From NCBI GenBank assembly GCA_025765595.1, contig JAIVFH010000627.1:1-12162 (forward strand): 12,162 nucleotides of DNA, in the 5' to 3' direction. Source of the DNA: Obelidium mucronatum (lineage: Eukaryota > Chytridiomycota > Chytridiomycetes > Chytridiales > Chytriomycetaceae). Below the pieces are notes generated by a model that saw only the letters and a program-made list of their open reading frames with translations, was not told where the DNA came from and searched no databases. Positions 5,775-12,162 of this stretch are shown here, one piece after another (position 1 is the first letter of the stretch; the number at the start of each line of letters is the position of its first letter). Position numbers and translations under genes: made by a program.

Positions 5775-7625
5775 ATGCAACAGGAACGCATGTCCAACGG
5801 GGACCTCCGCGCGCCTGTCGTAGTAGCTCAAGGTGGCAGTGCGGGCGGGACTGCGACAGGCGGCGCGGAGGTGGGGCGGGTCTCGGGGCCGGAGGGGCGC
5901 CGCACGCGGCAAGCCAGTAGCAGCGACGCCAGCAGCAGCGACGGCGGCGACGCAGGGAATCGAAATCGTGTCTGGAAGCCGCGAAGCGGTGTCTTGTTTG
6001 GAGGACGCGATGCGATACCCACCATAGGGAAGGAACAGAGCAGGCTTCGGCGGCTCCGGCGACCTAACTCGCCCCTTCGACGCTCAAGCGCTGCGGCGCA
6101 CGGGCCCACCACGTCTCAGCGCTGCTCTGACGTGGGGGCCTGGTTGAGAGCGGGCCGCGACCGGGTGGAAAAGGGCGGGCTTATTCAGCCCGCCTGGCAA
6201 CTCACCTTGCCCCCCCAACACAGCAACACTACATCTGAGCACGTACATACTGTACCTCTGCACTTGTGTACCTGTAACAACGAAAACGAAACACAACGAA
6301 ACAATGTAACACAACGAAACTATGAAAATGAACGAAATAACGAACAAAATAATGAAAGAAATAAAGATAGATTTTATGAAATAAAGAAAGATAGAATTTA
6401 TAAAATAAATAAAGATAGAAATAAAAGAAATTGTAACACACAAAAACAACCAACAACAACACCAACATCTACAACGCTGTACAACCCATATGAAATAAAG
6501 AAACACCTTGAGAGCACTAAACTAAATTCAACCTTGTTCGACTTTAATTTCACAAAAACAATAAAGATTGCAACAACACCAACGACAACACCAACAACAT
6601 CAACTCCAACAACAAGGCATGTCAAACCAGCCGCAATTACAGGAAGTACCACGAACCAACCAATAAAAGGGGGTAAGAATGGGAACCTCAAAAGGAAACA
6701 AACTGACAGAGAAGCAACAAACAAAAAGCGTAACACAACAACCACACCGCCTACTGTGCCACAAGGGTCACGCGTAACCAAAACACATGAAGTAAACCAA
6801 AACAAACACATTAACACAGCAAACACAAATGAAGGAGAGACACCAAAAACTGTTGAATCTCCCGCAAACTTCAGCATATTCAACACCAACCCCACTACCA
6901 CCAATAAACACCAACCAAGCACACAAAAATGGAAGAAAAGAAGTAATGAAGGGGATAGTACGTCAGATAAAAAGAAAGATGAAAAGATGCGGGTGACTGA
7001 ACCTATCCAAACGGTCCCACTCAAAACACACACTAAAAATCACGCAAAGACGGACAACACATCCAACGTCGCTACATCAATACCCAGTGGCAAAGCACTC
7101 AAAGTAAGAGAGCTTATTATAAGAATTAGTAGGGAAGTGTTAATAAATGGAGACCTAACTGACTCGTCAACCAGAATTGTGGAAAAGCTGGAAAAGGGAG
7201 GCGACCCCTACCCACAGGGAGGTGGATCCAGCAGAGAACAGCAACAAACACTAAACAATAAGAGAGCCACATGGCTTGAACTAAAAATGTATAAAATTTT
7301 ACAAGACAAAGACGCAAACGGAATCCTCCAAGAAAAGGAACCGGAAAAAGCCATCTCCATGTTAAATTATCCTGTGAGACAGATGATAAAAAGAAAAACC
7401 AGAGAAGAAGAGGAAACCGCCCAAAGTGGTCCAAGTACAACTGTTAGCGTAGCAGTCCAAAAGAAAATAGACAACCTTATGAAGATACTAGAAACCGAAA
7501 GAACCAACTCCAAACAATCCAAGACCACACCAAAAGGAGGAGATGCCTCCGCCACCCTAAGTACCCAAGCTACCAACACAAAAAAAAGAGACAACACTGC
7601 CAACTCCACAAACTACCCCCTCTAA
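5775..7625 (+). CDS. LINE ORF1 protein, RNA-binding type, family not recognised
   Basis: 616 codons, ATG at 5775, stop 7623-7625, 8 nt before the ORF2 ATG. Three parts can be seen. Residues ~1-150 are encoded by very GC-rich DNA and are Ala/Gly/Arg/Ser-rich, low complexity. Residues ~165-430 are Asn/Thr/Lys-rich with an octapeptide-like repeat (KDRFYEIK, KDRIYKIN). Residues ~435-600 look most like a folded, conserved part, with charged and likely helical segments around KVRELIIRISREVL and KKIDNLMKILETE. I find no CCHC knuckle and no recognisable RRM, so RNA binding is inferred from position and charge. The first part may be leader sequence that happens to be open. Later in-frame ATG codons could be the true start. 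Confidence 0.65.
   Translation: MQQERMSNGDLRAPVVVAQGGSAGGTATGGAEVGRVSGPEGRRTRQASSSDASSSDGGDAGNRNRVWKPRSGVLFGGRDAIPTIGKEQSRLRRLRRPNSPLRRSSAAAHGPTTSQRCSDVGAWLRAGRDRVEKGGLIQPAWQLTLPPQHSNTTSEHVHTVPLHLCTCNNENETQRNNVTQRNYENERNNEQNNERNKDRFYEIKKDRIYKINKDRNKRNCNTQKQPTTTPTSTTLYNPYEIKKHLESTKLNSTLFDFNFTKTIKIATTPTTTPTTSTPTTRHVKPAAITGSTTNQPIKGGKNGNLKRKQTDREATNKKRNTTTTPPTVPQGSRVTKTHEVNQNKHINTANTNEGETPKTVESPANFSIFNTNPTTTNKHQPSTQKWKKRSNEGDSTSDKKKDEKMRVTEPIQTVPLKTHTKNHAKTDNTSNVATSIPSGKALKVRELIIRISREVLINGDLTDSSTRIVEKLEKGGDPYPQGGGSSREQQQTLNNKRATWLELKMYKILQDKDANGILQEKEPEKAISMLNYPVRQMIKRKTREEEETAQSGPSTTVSVAVQKKIDNLMKILETERTNSKQSKTTPKGGDASATLSTQATNTKKRDNTANSTNYPL
5790..6230 (+). other. GC-rich, CpG-dense segment at the LINE 5' end
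   Basis: This ~440-bp block is rich in GCG, CGG and CGC, whereas the sequence after 6240 is rich in A and AAC/AAA. The switch is abrupt. In many LINEs the 5' UTR is GC-rich and carries the internal Pol II promoter, which is the likeliest role here. It is also open in the ORF1 frame. Confidence 0.5.
6295..6435 (+). repeat. degenerate tandem repeat inside ORF1, ~24-bp period
   Basis: AACGAAA-type units give way to repeated GAAATAAAGATAG-like units. At protein level this reads as an eight-residue period (NERNKDR, FYEIKKDR, IYKINKDR). The copies have diverged but keep the reading frame. Confidence 0.5.
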
Positions 7626-7633
7626 AACGCAAA

Positions 7634-9019
7634 ATGAAGAAGAGTTATATGAAAGCAGAACTACATAATAAAATATACCAGGGAAAACCCAGGCAAATGA
7701 GAACCAAACTAGACGAAACCATGCGAGTTGCAACCTACAACTGCAGAGGACTTAACGACACAACAATGATCCAGATAATGCAACTCTTAAAAAATCATAG
7801 CATAGATATACTCCTTATCCAAGAAACCAAATGCACAGACAAGCACGCGCAAAAGCTAATAGCCGCATACAAAGGCGACTTCAACGGACTATCCTATTGG
7901 ACAAACGCAACAGGTACCACGCTAAAAGCGGCAGGTACCGGAATCATTATGACAGAGAAATGGAACAGACACTTCACTAAATGTGAAAAGACAAGTGCAA
8001 GCCTAATGTCAGTAACACTTACGTTCCGCGAAGGTACTATCAGAGTAATCAACACATACTGGCCATCGGATGACACTGCAGAAAACACAAAAAACACTCT
8101 GTCAGCACTTAACAAATGGCAAACTGATGACAAAGGAAGCAGAAAACACATTGGCACAATCATTGCAGGAGACATGAATGAAGCCGAAACCACCAATGAC
8201 TGGAAATCTGAAAAAGTAAACGCCAGACCAGCCAAAAAACACAGCTTGATCAAATGGCTGAGAGAGAAAAACTATGAAGATGCGTATAGAATAATCAATG
8301 AGGACCAAATAAGCTATTCATACTTCAAAATGGAAAGAAACAGAATTGTTCAAGCAAGTAGATTAGACGCCATCTGGCTTGGGCAGAACCTGGCTAACCT
8401 CACATCCCAGTGTCAATGCCTGTCAGAAACACTGGACTACAGACACTCCGACCACACACCTGTAATTGCAGACATTGAAATAAATCAGCTCCTCAAACCT
8501 GCAAAGAAACCTAAGAAAGAAATAAGGAGAGTTGTCGATCTCGAAAAAGCAACCAAGGAACACTGGCAAGAATTCCAAGAAAAACTTGACCTAGCCCTAA
8601 CAGAAAGCAACCTACTTGCAGAACTGGCAGAAGCTACAAACACATGGCAAACTGAAAAAGGCAACACAGAAAGAATCCAAGAGCATACTAAGATAGCCCA
8701 AGACCTGATGAAATGTAGAGAACCCAGCATGACTGAAAACTTGTACGACCCTAAGGGAAAAGAAGAAGTCATGAAAACATTGGATAAAATTGCCCAAAAA
8801 CACACTGAACTGGTCACACAAATTGCCCTTGAAATCCTACCTACAAGAGAATGTGGAAAAGAACACAAGAAACCAGGAATCCACAACCAGTGGATAACAC
8901 TGTACAGCAACCTGGAAAAATGCATCCAGGAAACAAAGAGGTTTGACAACAAAACAGTAATAATAAACAAACAAAATCAAAGGAAAACTCCAAGAATCCA
9001 TGGAGACAACAGAATATGA
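7634..9019 (+). CDS. LINE ORF2, N-terminal part: APE-type endonuclease
   Basis: ATG at 7634 lies 8 nt after the ORF1 stop. Residues ~30-285 form an exonuclease-endonuclease-phosphatase fold that nicks target DNA to make the primer for reverse transcription. The catalytic set is complete: N36 (TYNCRGL), E64 (IQETK), Y142 (NTYWP), D180 and N182 (AGDMNE), S242 and D245 (SRLDAIW), D273 and H274 (SDHTPVI). Residues ~300-455 are the linker towards RT, Lys/Glu-rich. The frame ends at 9019 and the protein continues in the +1 frame, which is open from 8967. The frame change therefore lies within 8967-9019, close to A-rich runs. An upstream Met at residue 1 is assumed; Met30, directly before the first motif, is an alternative. 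Confidence 0.92.
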   Translation: MKKSYMKAELHNKIYQGKPRQMRTKLDETMRVATYNCRGLNDTTMIQIMQLLKNHSIDILLIQETKCTDKHAQKLIAAYKGDFNGLSYWTNATGTTLKAAGTGIIMTEKWNRHFTKCEKTSASLMSVTLTFREGTIRVINTYWPSDDTAENTKNTLSALNKWQTDDKGSRKHIGTIIAGDMNEAETTNDWKSEKVNARPAKKHSLIKWLREKNYEDAYRIINEDQISYSYFKMERNRIVQASRLDAIWLGQNLANLTSQCQCLSETLDYRHSDHTPVIADIEINQLLKPAKKPKKEIRRVVDLEKATKEHWQEFQEKLDLALTESNLLAELAEATNTWQTEKGNTERIQEHTKIAQDLMKCREPSMTENLYDPKGKEEVMKTLDKIAQKHTELVTQIALEILPTRECGKEHKKPGIHNQWITLYSNLEKCIQETKRFDNKTVIINKQNQRKTPRIHGDNRI

Positions 9020-10382
9020 ATGGACCAGACCACAACCTAGCAAAGAAATCGGAACGCCACTCGAAAAACTACGAGCAGAAACAAACGCATGGCTCATAGA
9101 ACAACAAAACAATGTTAGGAAAAAGATGGAACAGGCAACAACACAGGCAATCACCCAAATGATTGAGGAAAATGTAGCCGCAAGAAACAATAGAATGAAT
9201 AAAAACACCAAGAGATTCCTCAACAGCGTACTAGATAGGTTCCACAAGATTGACCTGGACCGAATCAAAGTCACTGAACAAGATGGAACTAGCTACATAG
9301 AATTTGATAGCGAAAAGGTCAAAGAAGAGGTAGCAAAACAAATGAAGGAATGGTTCCACAGACGACCAGACAAAGAATTTAAAGAAAGCTCCATCTTCCG
9401 AGAAGCCTATAAGCCAATAGAAAGCATTGACGAAGAAATATACGAGCCCATGAAAAATAAAATCACCGAAGAAGAGGTCGGCGAAGCCCTAGCAAACCTA
9501 GGAACCAAGAAAGCCCCAGGAACTAGTGGAATAACCAAAGAACTTCTCACCAGGGGAGGAAAAGAGAACTGGAAACTTGTTGTGAAAATGATACAAATTA
9601 GTGAAGAATACATGGACTCACCCACTAGCTGGCTACAAGGTATCATCAATCCCATTCCCAAAAACCAGGAATGGGGAGCAGACATCTACTCAACGAGGCC
9701 CATTGCCCTCCTTGAAACACTATACAAACTACAAGAAATGATCAAAAAGAACAGACTGATACCAATCCTTGAAAAGAACAATGTCCTCAAAGGAAGAAAC
9801 TGTTCAGTTCTCCCTGGCGAATCCACCGACCCAATCCTACACTGTGTCAAAGCAATCATTGACCACTGCATAGAAACCAAAAAGGAGTGCTACATCCTGC
9901 TGAACGACATCAAAAAAGCCTTTGACTCAGTCAGCCCAAGAGCAGTGATGAGAAGCCACCGAAGAATCAAAATTCCATACTGCTACTCAGCCTGGAAATA
10001 CAACACACAACAAAGACTCACCGCAAAAATAAGAACAGCCATGGGAGAAACTGAGACCATCAAAATTGGTACAATGATCCAACAGGGATCGGTCTTGGCG
10101 CCAATTGAATGGAGAATCTTTTGGGACACCATACTGTGTGTAATTGATCAAGAAACCAAGGGAATGACCCTGTCAGCAAAAATCAAAACCAAATATAATG
10201 GAAGAGATTGGGACACAAAACACCTATCTGAAGACATAGCAGCACTTGCGTTTGTTGACGACACAAACACAGTAGCAAACAACTGGAAAGAACTGGAAGT
10301 CCAAGCGGCACTACTATACGAGTTCCAAGAAGGAAATACCATCACAGTCAAATACAAAAAAAGTCAAAGTGATAGCAATTAA
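9000..10382 (+). CDS. LINE ORF2, central part: reverse transcriptase
   Basis: This continues ORF2 in the +1 frame; the frame is open from 8967 and the ATG at 9000 is not thought to be a real start. Positions count from 9000. The RT fingers motif KKAPGTSGITKELL lies at ~178-191, with INPIPKN and RPIALLETLYKL after it. Motif A is NDIKKAFDSV with the catalytic Asp at 303 and the paired FD at 308. Motif B is QQGSVLAPIEW near 361-371. Motif C is AFVDD with Asp 420-421. All palm catalytic residues are therefore present. The Lys/Glu-rich N-terminal ~150 residues are the endonuclease-RT linker. The frame stops at 10380-10382, but conserved text moves to the next +1 frame at a run of seven A (10356-10362). 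Confidence 0.9.
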   Translation: METTEYEWTRPQPSKEIGTPLEKLRAETNAWLIEQQNNVRKKMEQATTQAITQMIEENVAARNNRMNKNTKRFLNSVLDRFHKIDLDRIKVTEQDGTSYIEFDSEKVKEEVAKQMKEWFHRRPDKEFKESSIFREAYKPIESIDEEIYEPMKNKITEEEVGEALANLGTKKAPGTSGITKELLTRGGKENWKLVVKMIQISEEYMDSPTSWLQGIINPIPKNQEWGADIYSTRPIALLETLYKLQEMIKKNRLIPILEKNNVLKGRNCSVLPGESTDPILHCVKAIIDHCIETKKECYILLNDIKKAFDSVSPRAVMRSHRRIKIPYCYSAWKYNTQQRLTAKIRTAMGETETIKIGTMIQQGSVLAPIEWRIFWDTILCVIDQETKGMTLSAKIKTKYNGRDWDTKHLSEDIAALAFVDDTNTVANNWKELEVQAALLYEFQEGNTITVKYKKSQSDSN

Positions 10383-10621
10383 CCCTACAGCACCGCACAC
10401 ATCCCTCACATGGGGCGACAAAAGTGAGGTGGAAGTCCTCAGGAAAGATCAAAGCGAAAGAATATTAGGAAACTATTTCTCTGCCGATAACCTGAACACC
10501 AGGGCAATTGAAGAAATCCAAGCCCAAATCAAAGATATGATCAATCTGCTAAAAGACAAAAGAATCACTGACAAAAGCACTGTCATGATTATCAACAACG
10601 TACTTCCTACAACAAATAAGA
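10369..10621 (+). pseudogene. LINE ORF2 fragment: RT thumb (frame 1)
   Basis: Following the A7 run, frame 1 continues the protein with VIAINPT, then a helical thumb-like stretch containing NYFSADNLNTRAIEEIQAQI and STVMIINNVL. This order (KxxVI-N, then a W/F-F-s segment, then a long helix) is usual after LINE motif C. The frame stays open to 10740, but after about 10610 the text that reads well is in frame 2. Confidence 0.75.
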
Positions 10622-10708
10622 TACAAGTGGCAAACGGTACCAGTCTGCCCCAAAGACGTAGAACAATGGTTCACACCAGTACTAGGACTTGTAAAGCAGA
10701 AGGCCTAA
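10613..10708 (+). pseudogene. LINE ORF2 fragment (frame 2)
   Basis: A short stretch in the next +1 frame reads QIRYKWQTVPVCPKDVEQW and on to LGLVKQKA, then stops at TAA 10706-10708. The IRYKWQ element fits the post-thumb 'I-x-Y-x-x-Q' position of LINE reverse transcriptases. It is too short to stand alone; the support is continuity with its neighbours. Confidence 0.6.
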
Positions 10709-11015
10709 ACAGCCCATCAGCATACCAACAACCCAAATGAAACACACACAACTGTACAACCTCATCGACTGGAACGACCTATTCATGTACGACAGCATAA
10801 GTTACCTAATGATCCTAGTAAACTCTGAGGATCTGCTCGGTAGAGTAACAAAAATAAGACTTGCAAACCTCCAGGAAGAACTGGCCCTTCCTCACCTGCC
10901 CACTAGAATCACCATTTCCCGCCAAGGTGGAAAAAGGAACACACCATCTTGCTGCCACACTGAACAGAATGTTCAGACACAACTTGAGCATAATACCAAT
11001 CAAACACCTCAATAA
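10704..11015 (+). pseudogene. LINE ORF2 fragment (frame 3)
   Basis: Frame 3 carries on with PISIPTTQMKHTQLYNLIDW, then SYLMILVNSEDLLGRVTKIRL and NLQEELALPHLP, a helical C-terminal region of ORF2. The sense after about 10915 passes to frame 1, although this frame does not stop until 11013-11015. No domain is recognised here. The linker between RT and a C-terminal RNase H is the likely identity. Confidence 0.65.
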
Positions 11016-11766
11016 CGAAGGACACACTAAACCTGCGTTCGGGAAGATAGAGGGAGGAGAAACCTCAATGTACCACGCAATATCAAACTACGTGGTCTAT
11101 AATGAAGTCAAACTCAGCCTAAAAAAGTGGAATATCCTGTTTGTAGAGCAAATCCTCTGCAAAAACAGCAGGAGAATACTCACCCAACAGGAGATGGCAA
11201 TAAGATACCCAGGATTTTGTGCCGGTAAAGAGAAATGGTACTCTACAATCACACAAACACTCCAAAAAGCAACAACCAATGGCGTGTCTAGACTAAATGA
11301 AATTGCAAAAAAAAACCCAAACCCATTTGCAAATGAGAAATCAACCATGAACCTACTGAGCCAAGTAAAAAACGAGGATATAGTCTCATGGACAACCACA
11401 AATGGAAACACTGAATATGGTCAAGTAGCCAAATGCACACTTATAAAAGGTAAAATGACATACACACTCAAACACCTGAGAGAAATTTCCTTGGAGGGAT
11501 GTCATGAGATCAACCCCCGAGGCAACTGGGACGCAAACAAAATCCACGTGGCAACATGCTGGGAAAACGAATGCCCACAACGCCAAGAGAGCTCCTGCAC
11601 AGTGGAATGGTGCGGTGAAATACAAAAGGAAAAAACAGAAACAAAAGGGTCCTACAAAGTTACCTTCGCACGCACAAACAAACCAAATGTAGGTACTGAA
11701 GAAATTGAAATGGACATATGGTGTTGTAGAGGGACTGGAAGCGGTGCTGGTTCTGTAGACAGGTGA
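10861..11766 (+). pseudogene. LINE ORF2 C-terminal part, fused to inserted LTR sequence (frame 1)
   Basis: Convincing ORF2 text starts near 10915 (AKVEKGTHHLAATLNRMF) and runs to IEMDIW at 11701-11721. It includes WNILFVEQILCKNSRRILTQ, a Cys-rich patch (CWENECPQRQ...WC) and a Lys-rich stretch. The last 14 codons before the stop at 11764-11766 lie in a putative inserted LTR and are not LINE sequence. EIEMDIW resembles the first strand of an RNase H domain just before the TDGS-type catalytic motif, so the domain is probably cut off here. Domain identity is inference. Confidence 0.65.
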
Positions 11767-11863
11767 GCTGATCGTTGTGGACACTAGAGAGATTTTGGAG
11801 AGAATTCTTAAACTTTATTTCCAAACATGGAGCTTGCAACATGAGTTTCATGTGCCTCCAACA
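11722..11863 (-). repeat. putative short 3' LTR of a Copia-like element (142 bp)
   Basis: Read on the - strand it starts TGTTGGAGGC at 11863 and ends CTACAACA at 11722, with TGTTG/CAACA ends. It directly follows a polypurine tract. The GAGGGGAAG-TGTTGGAG junction closely resembles that of many Copia LTRs. Its left edge coincides with a codon boundary where LINE-like protein text stops. An internal imperfect hairpin lies at 11828-11860 (core ACATGA-GTT-TCATGT). The flanking 5 bp on the LINE side are TATGG. Its short length would suit a small or non-autonomous element. Confidence 0.5.
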
Positions 11864-11915
11864 CTTCCCCTCAAGCGAACATGATTGAATAAAGAATGAA
11901 TTGAACAACGATCAG
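11768..11915. repeat. 11-bp perfect inverted repeat spanning the LTR edge
   Basis: CTGATCGTTGT (11768-11778) and ACAACGATCAG (11905-11915) are exact reverse complements 126 bp apart. One arm is inside the putative LTR and the other in the putative internal region, so the pair is not explained by the LTR itself. Confidence 0.5.
11864..11873 (-). other. polypurine tract of the putative Copia-like element
   Basis: On the - strand this reads TGAGGGGAAG, immediately before TGTTGG. It is the strongest single mark of the element's orientation. Confidence 0.5.
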
Positions 11916-12162
11916 ACTTGCGTCATGTGACATGAATGTGACTTGATTAATTGCCAATGATTAATTAAGGCTTGGTGATTAAATCGGGTTCGGCGAAGGT
12001 CATGTGATTGTCACGTGATGGTGCCTTCCCCTTGATCGTGTGAATCGCTTGAGAGTTGTGTCTTTCTGTGCGGTCTTGCGTTATTACACCCTGTGTCAGA
12101 TTCTTACTGACTAAAACACTCGTCCCTCGCTCAACCATTAAAATGGCGAAGCAAGGATAAAG
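11874..12162 (-). other. probable internal sequence of the Copia-like element, no ORF seen
   Basis: No open frame of note on either strand. I looked for a Copia RNase H end and integrase motifs upstream of the tract and found none, so this may be 3' UTR, a non-autonomous element, or unrelated DNA. It holds two TCATGTGA sites (11923-11930 and 12000-12007) and the palindrome TCACGTGA (12011-12018), plus a repeated GATTAAT motif near 11945 and 11959. Confidence 0.35.

Larger units (their letters stand above)
5775..11721 (+). mobile_element. non-LTR retrotransposon (LINE) with APE-type endonuclease, 3' end interrupted
   Basis: Two consecutive coding units on one strand, ORF1 (RNA-binding type) and ORF2 (endonuclease then reverse transcriptase), are the plan of an APE-clade LINE that copies itself by target-primed reverse transcription. 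The + strand is strikingly rich in A and C through most of its length. The 5' boundary is set at the ORF1 start for want of a better mark. The right end is set at 11721, where the reading frame appears to be broken by another insertion, so no poly(A) or 3' repeat tail and no target-site duplication can be seen. Conserved ORF2 text continues across five frame changes, so this copy as written would not make a full ORF2 protein. Confidence 0.88.

Noticed and set aside
6398..7033. Long antisense open frame of 211 codons, Val/Phe/Leu-rich
   Set aside because: It mirrors the A/C-rich ORF1 coding strand. The hydrophobic composition follows from the strand bias, and no family motif is visible.
8485..8970. 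Antisense open frame of 161 codons over the endonuclease-RT linker
   Set aside because: A shadow of ORF2, whose catalytic motifs are on the + strand.
11885..11895. AATAAA near 11889 as the LINE polyadenylation signal
   Set aside because: LINE coding text appears to end at 11721 by insertion, so this site belongs to other DNA, and no A-tail follows.

Overview
The window is a transposon-dominated stretch of a eukaryotic nuclear genome. I see no complete host gene. It holds three retroelements of different classes and about 1.1 kb of non-coding or decayed DNA. The host is probably a fungus. The Ty3/gypsy element is of the chromodomain type common in fungi. The LINE has an endonuclease, a reverse transcriptase and a C-terminal region that remind me of families abundant in Mucoromycota, including Glomeromycotina. 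The host assignment is from memory of family resemblance and is tentative.

Layout. (1) Bases 1-4653 are the 3' part of a Ty3/gypsy chromovirus on the + strand: the end of Gag, protease, reverse transcriptase, RNase H, integrase and chromodomain, then a polypurine tract and a 491-bp LTR with TGTTAG/CTAACA ends. Gag and Pol overlap in the -1 frame at a slippery A-AAA-AAT heptamer. Five bases after it comes an 8-bp stem, and the loop can form a pseudoknot. A +1 frame change separates protease from reverse transcriptase. Inside the LTR lies a tRNA-Glu(CTC)-derived relic that keeps both Pol III internal promoter boxes and a T4 terminator. (2) Bases 4654-5774 have no intact gene. They hold a telomere-like motif, two nearly identical hairpins 825 bp apart, patches that look like decayed coding sequence, and a CAC run. 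(3) Bases 5775-11721 are an A/C-rich LINE on the + strand. ORF1 is basic and has no zinc knuckle. ORF2 has a complete apurinic-type endonuclease and a reverse transcriptase, but is split by five frame changes, all +1 and with few or no intervening stops. (4) At 11722 the LINE reading frame appears to be cut by what looks like the 3' LTR of a Copia-like element on the - strand (11722-11863), with its polypurine tract at 11864-11873. The rest of the window, to 12162, would be internal sequence of that element.

How the parts fit: the Ty3 element supplies its own polyprotein in cis, and its intact integrase and chromodomain suggest insertion into heterochromatin. The LINE would nick target DNA with its endonuclease and prime reverse transcription there. 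The nested order (Copia-like inside LINE) gives a relative age. The almost stop-free but frameshifted ORFs suggest either young copies or residual single-base insertion errors in the assembly.
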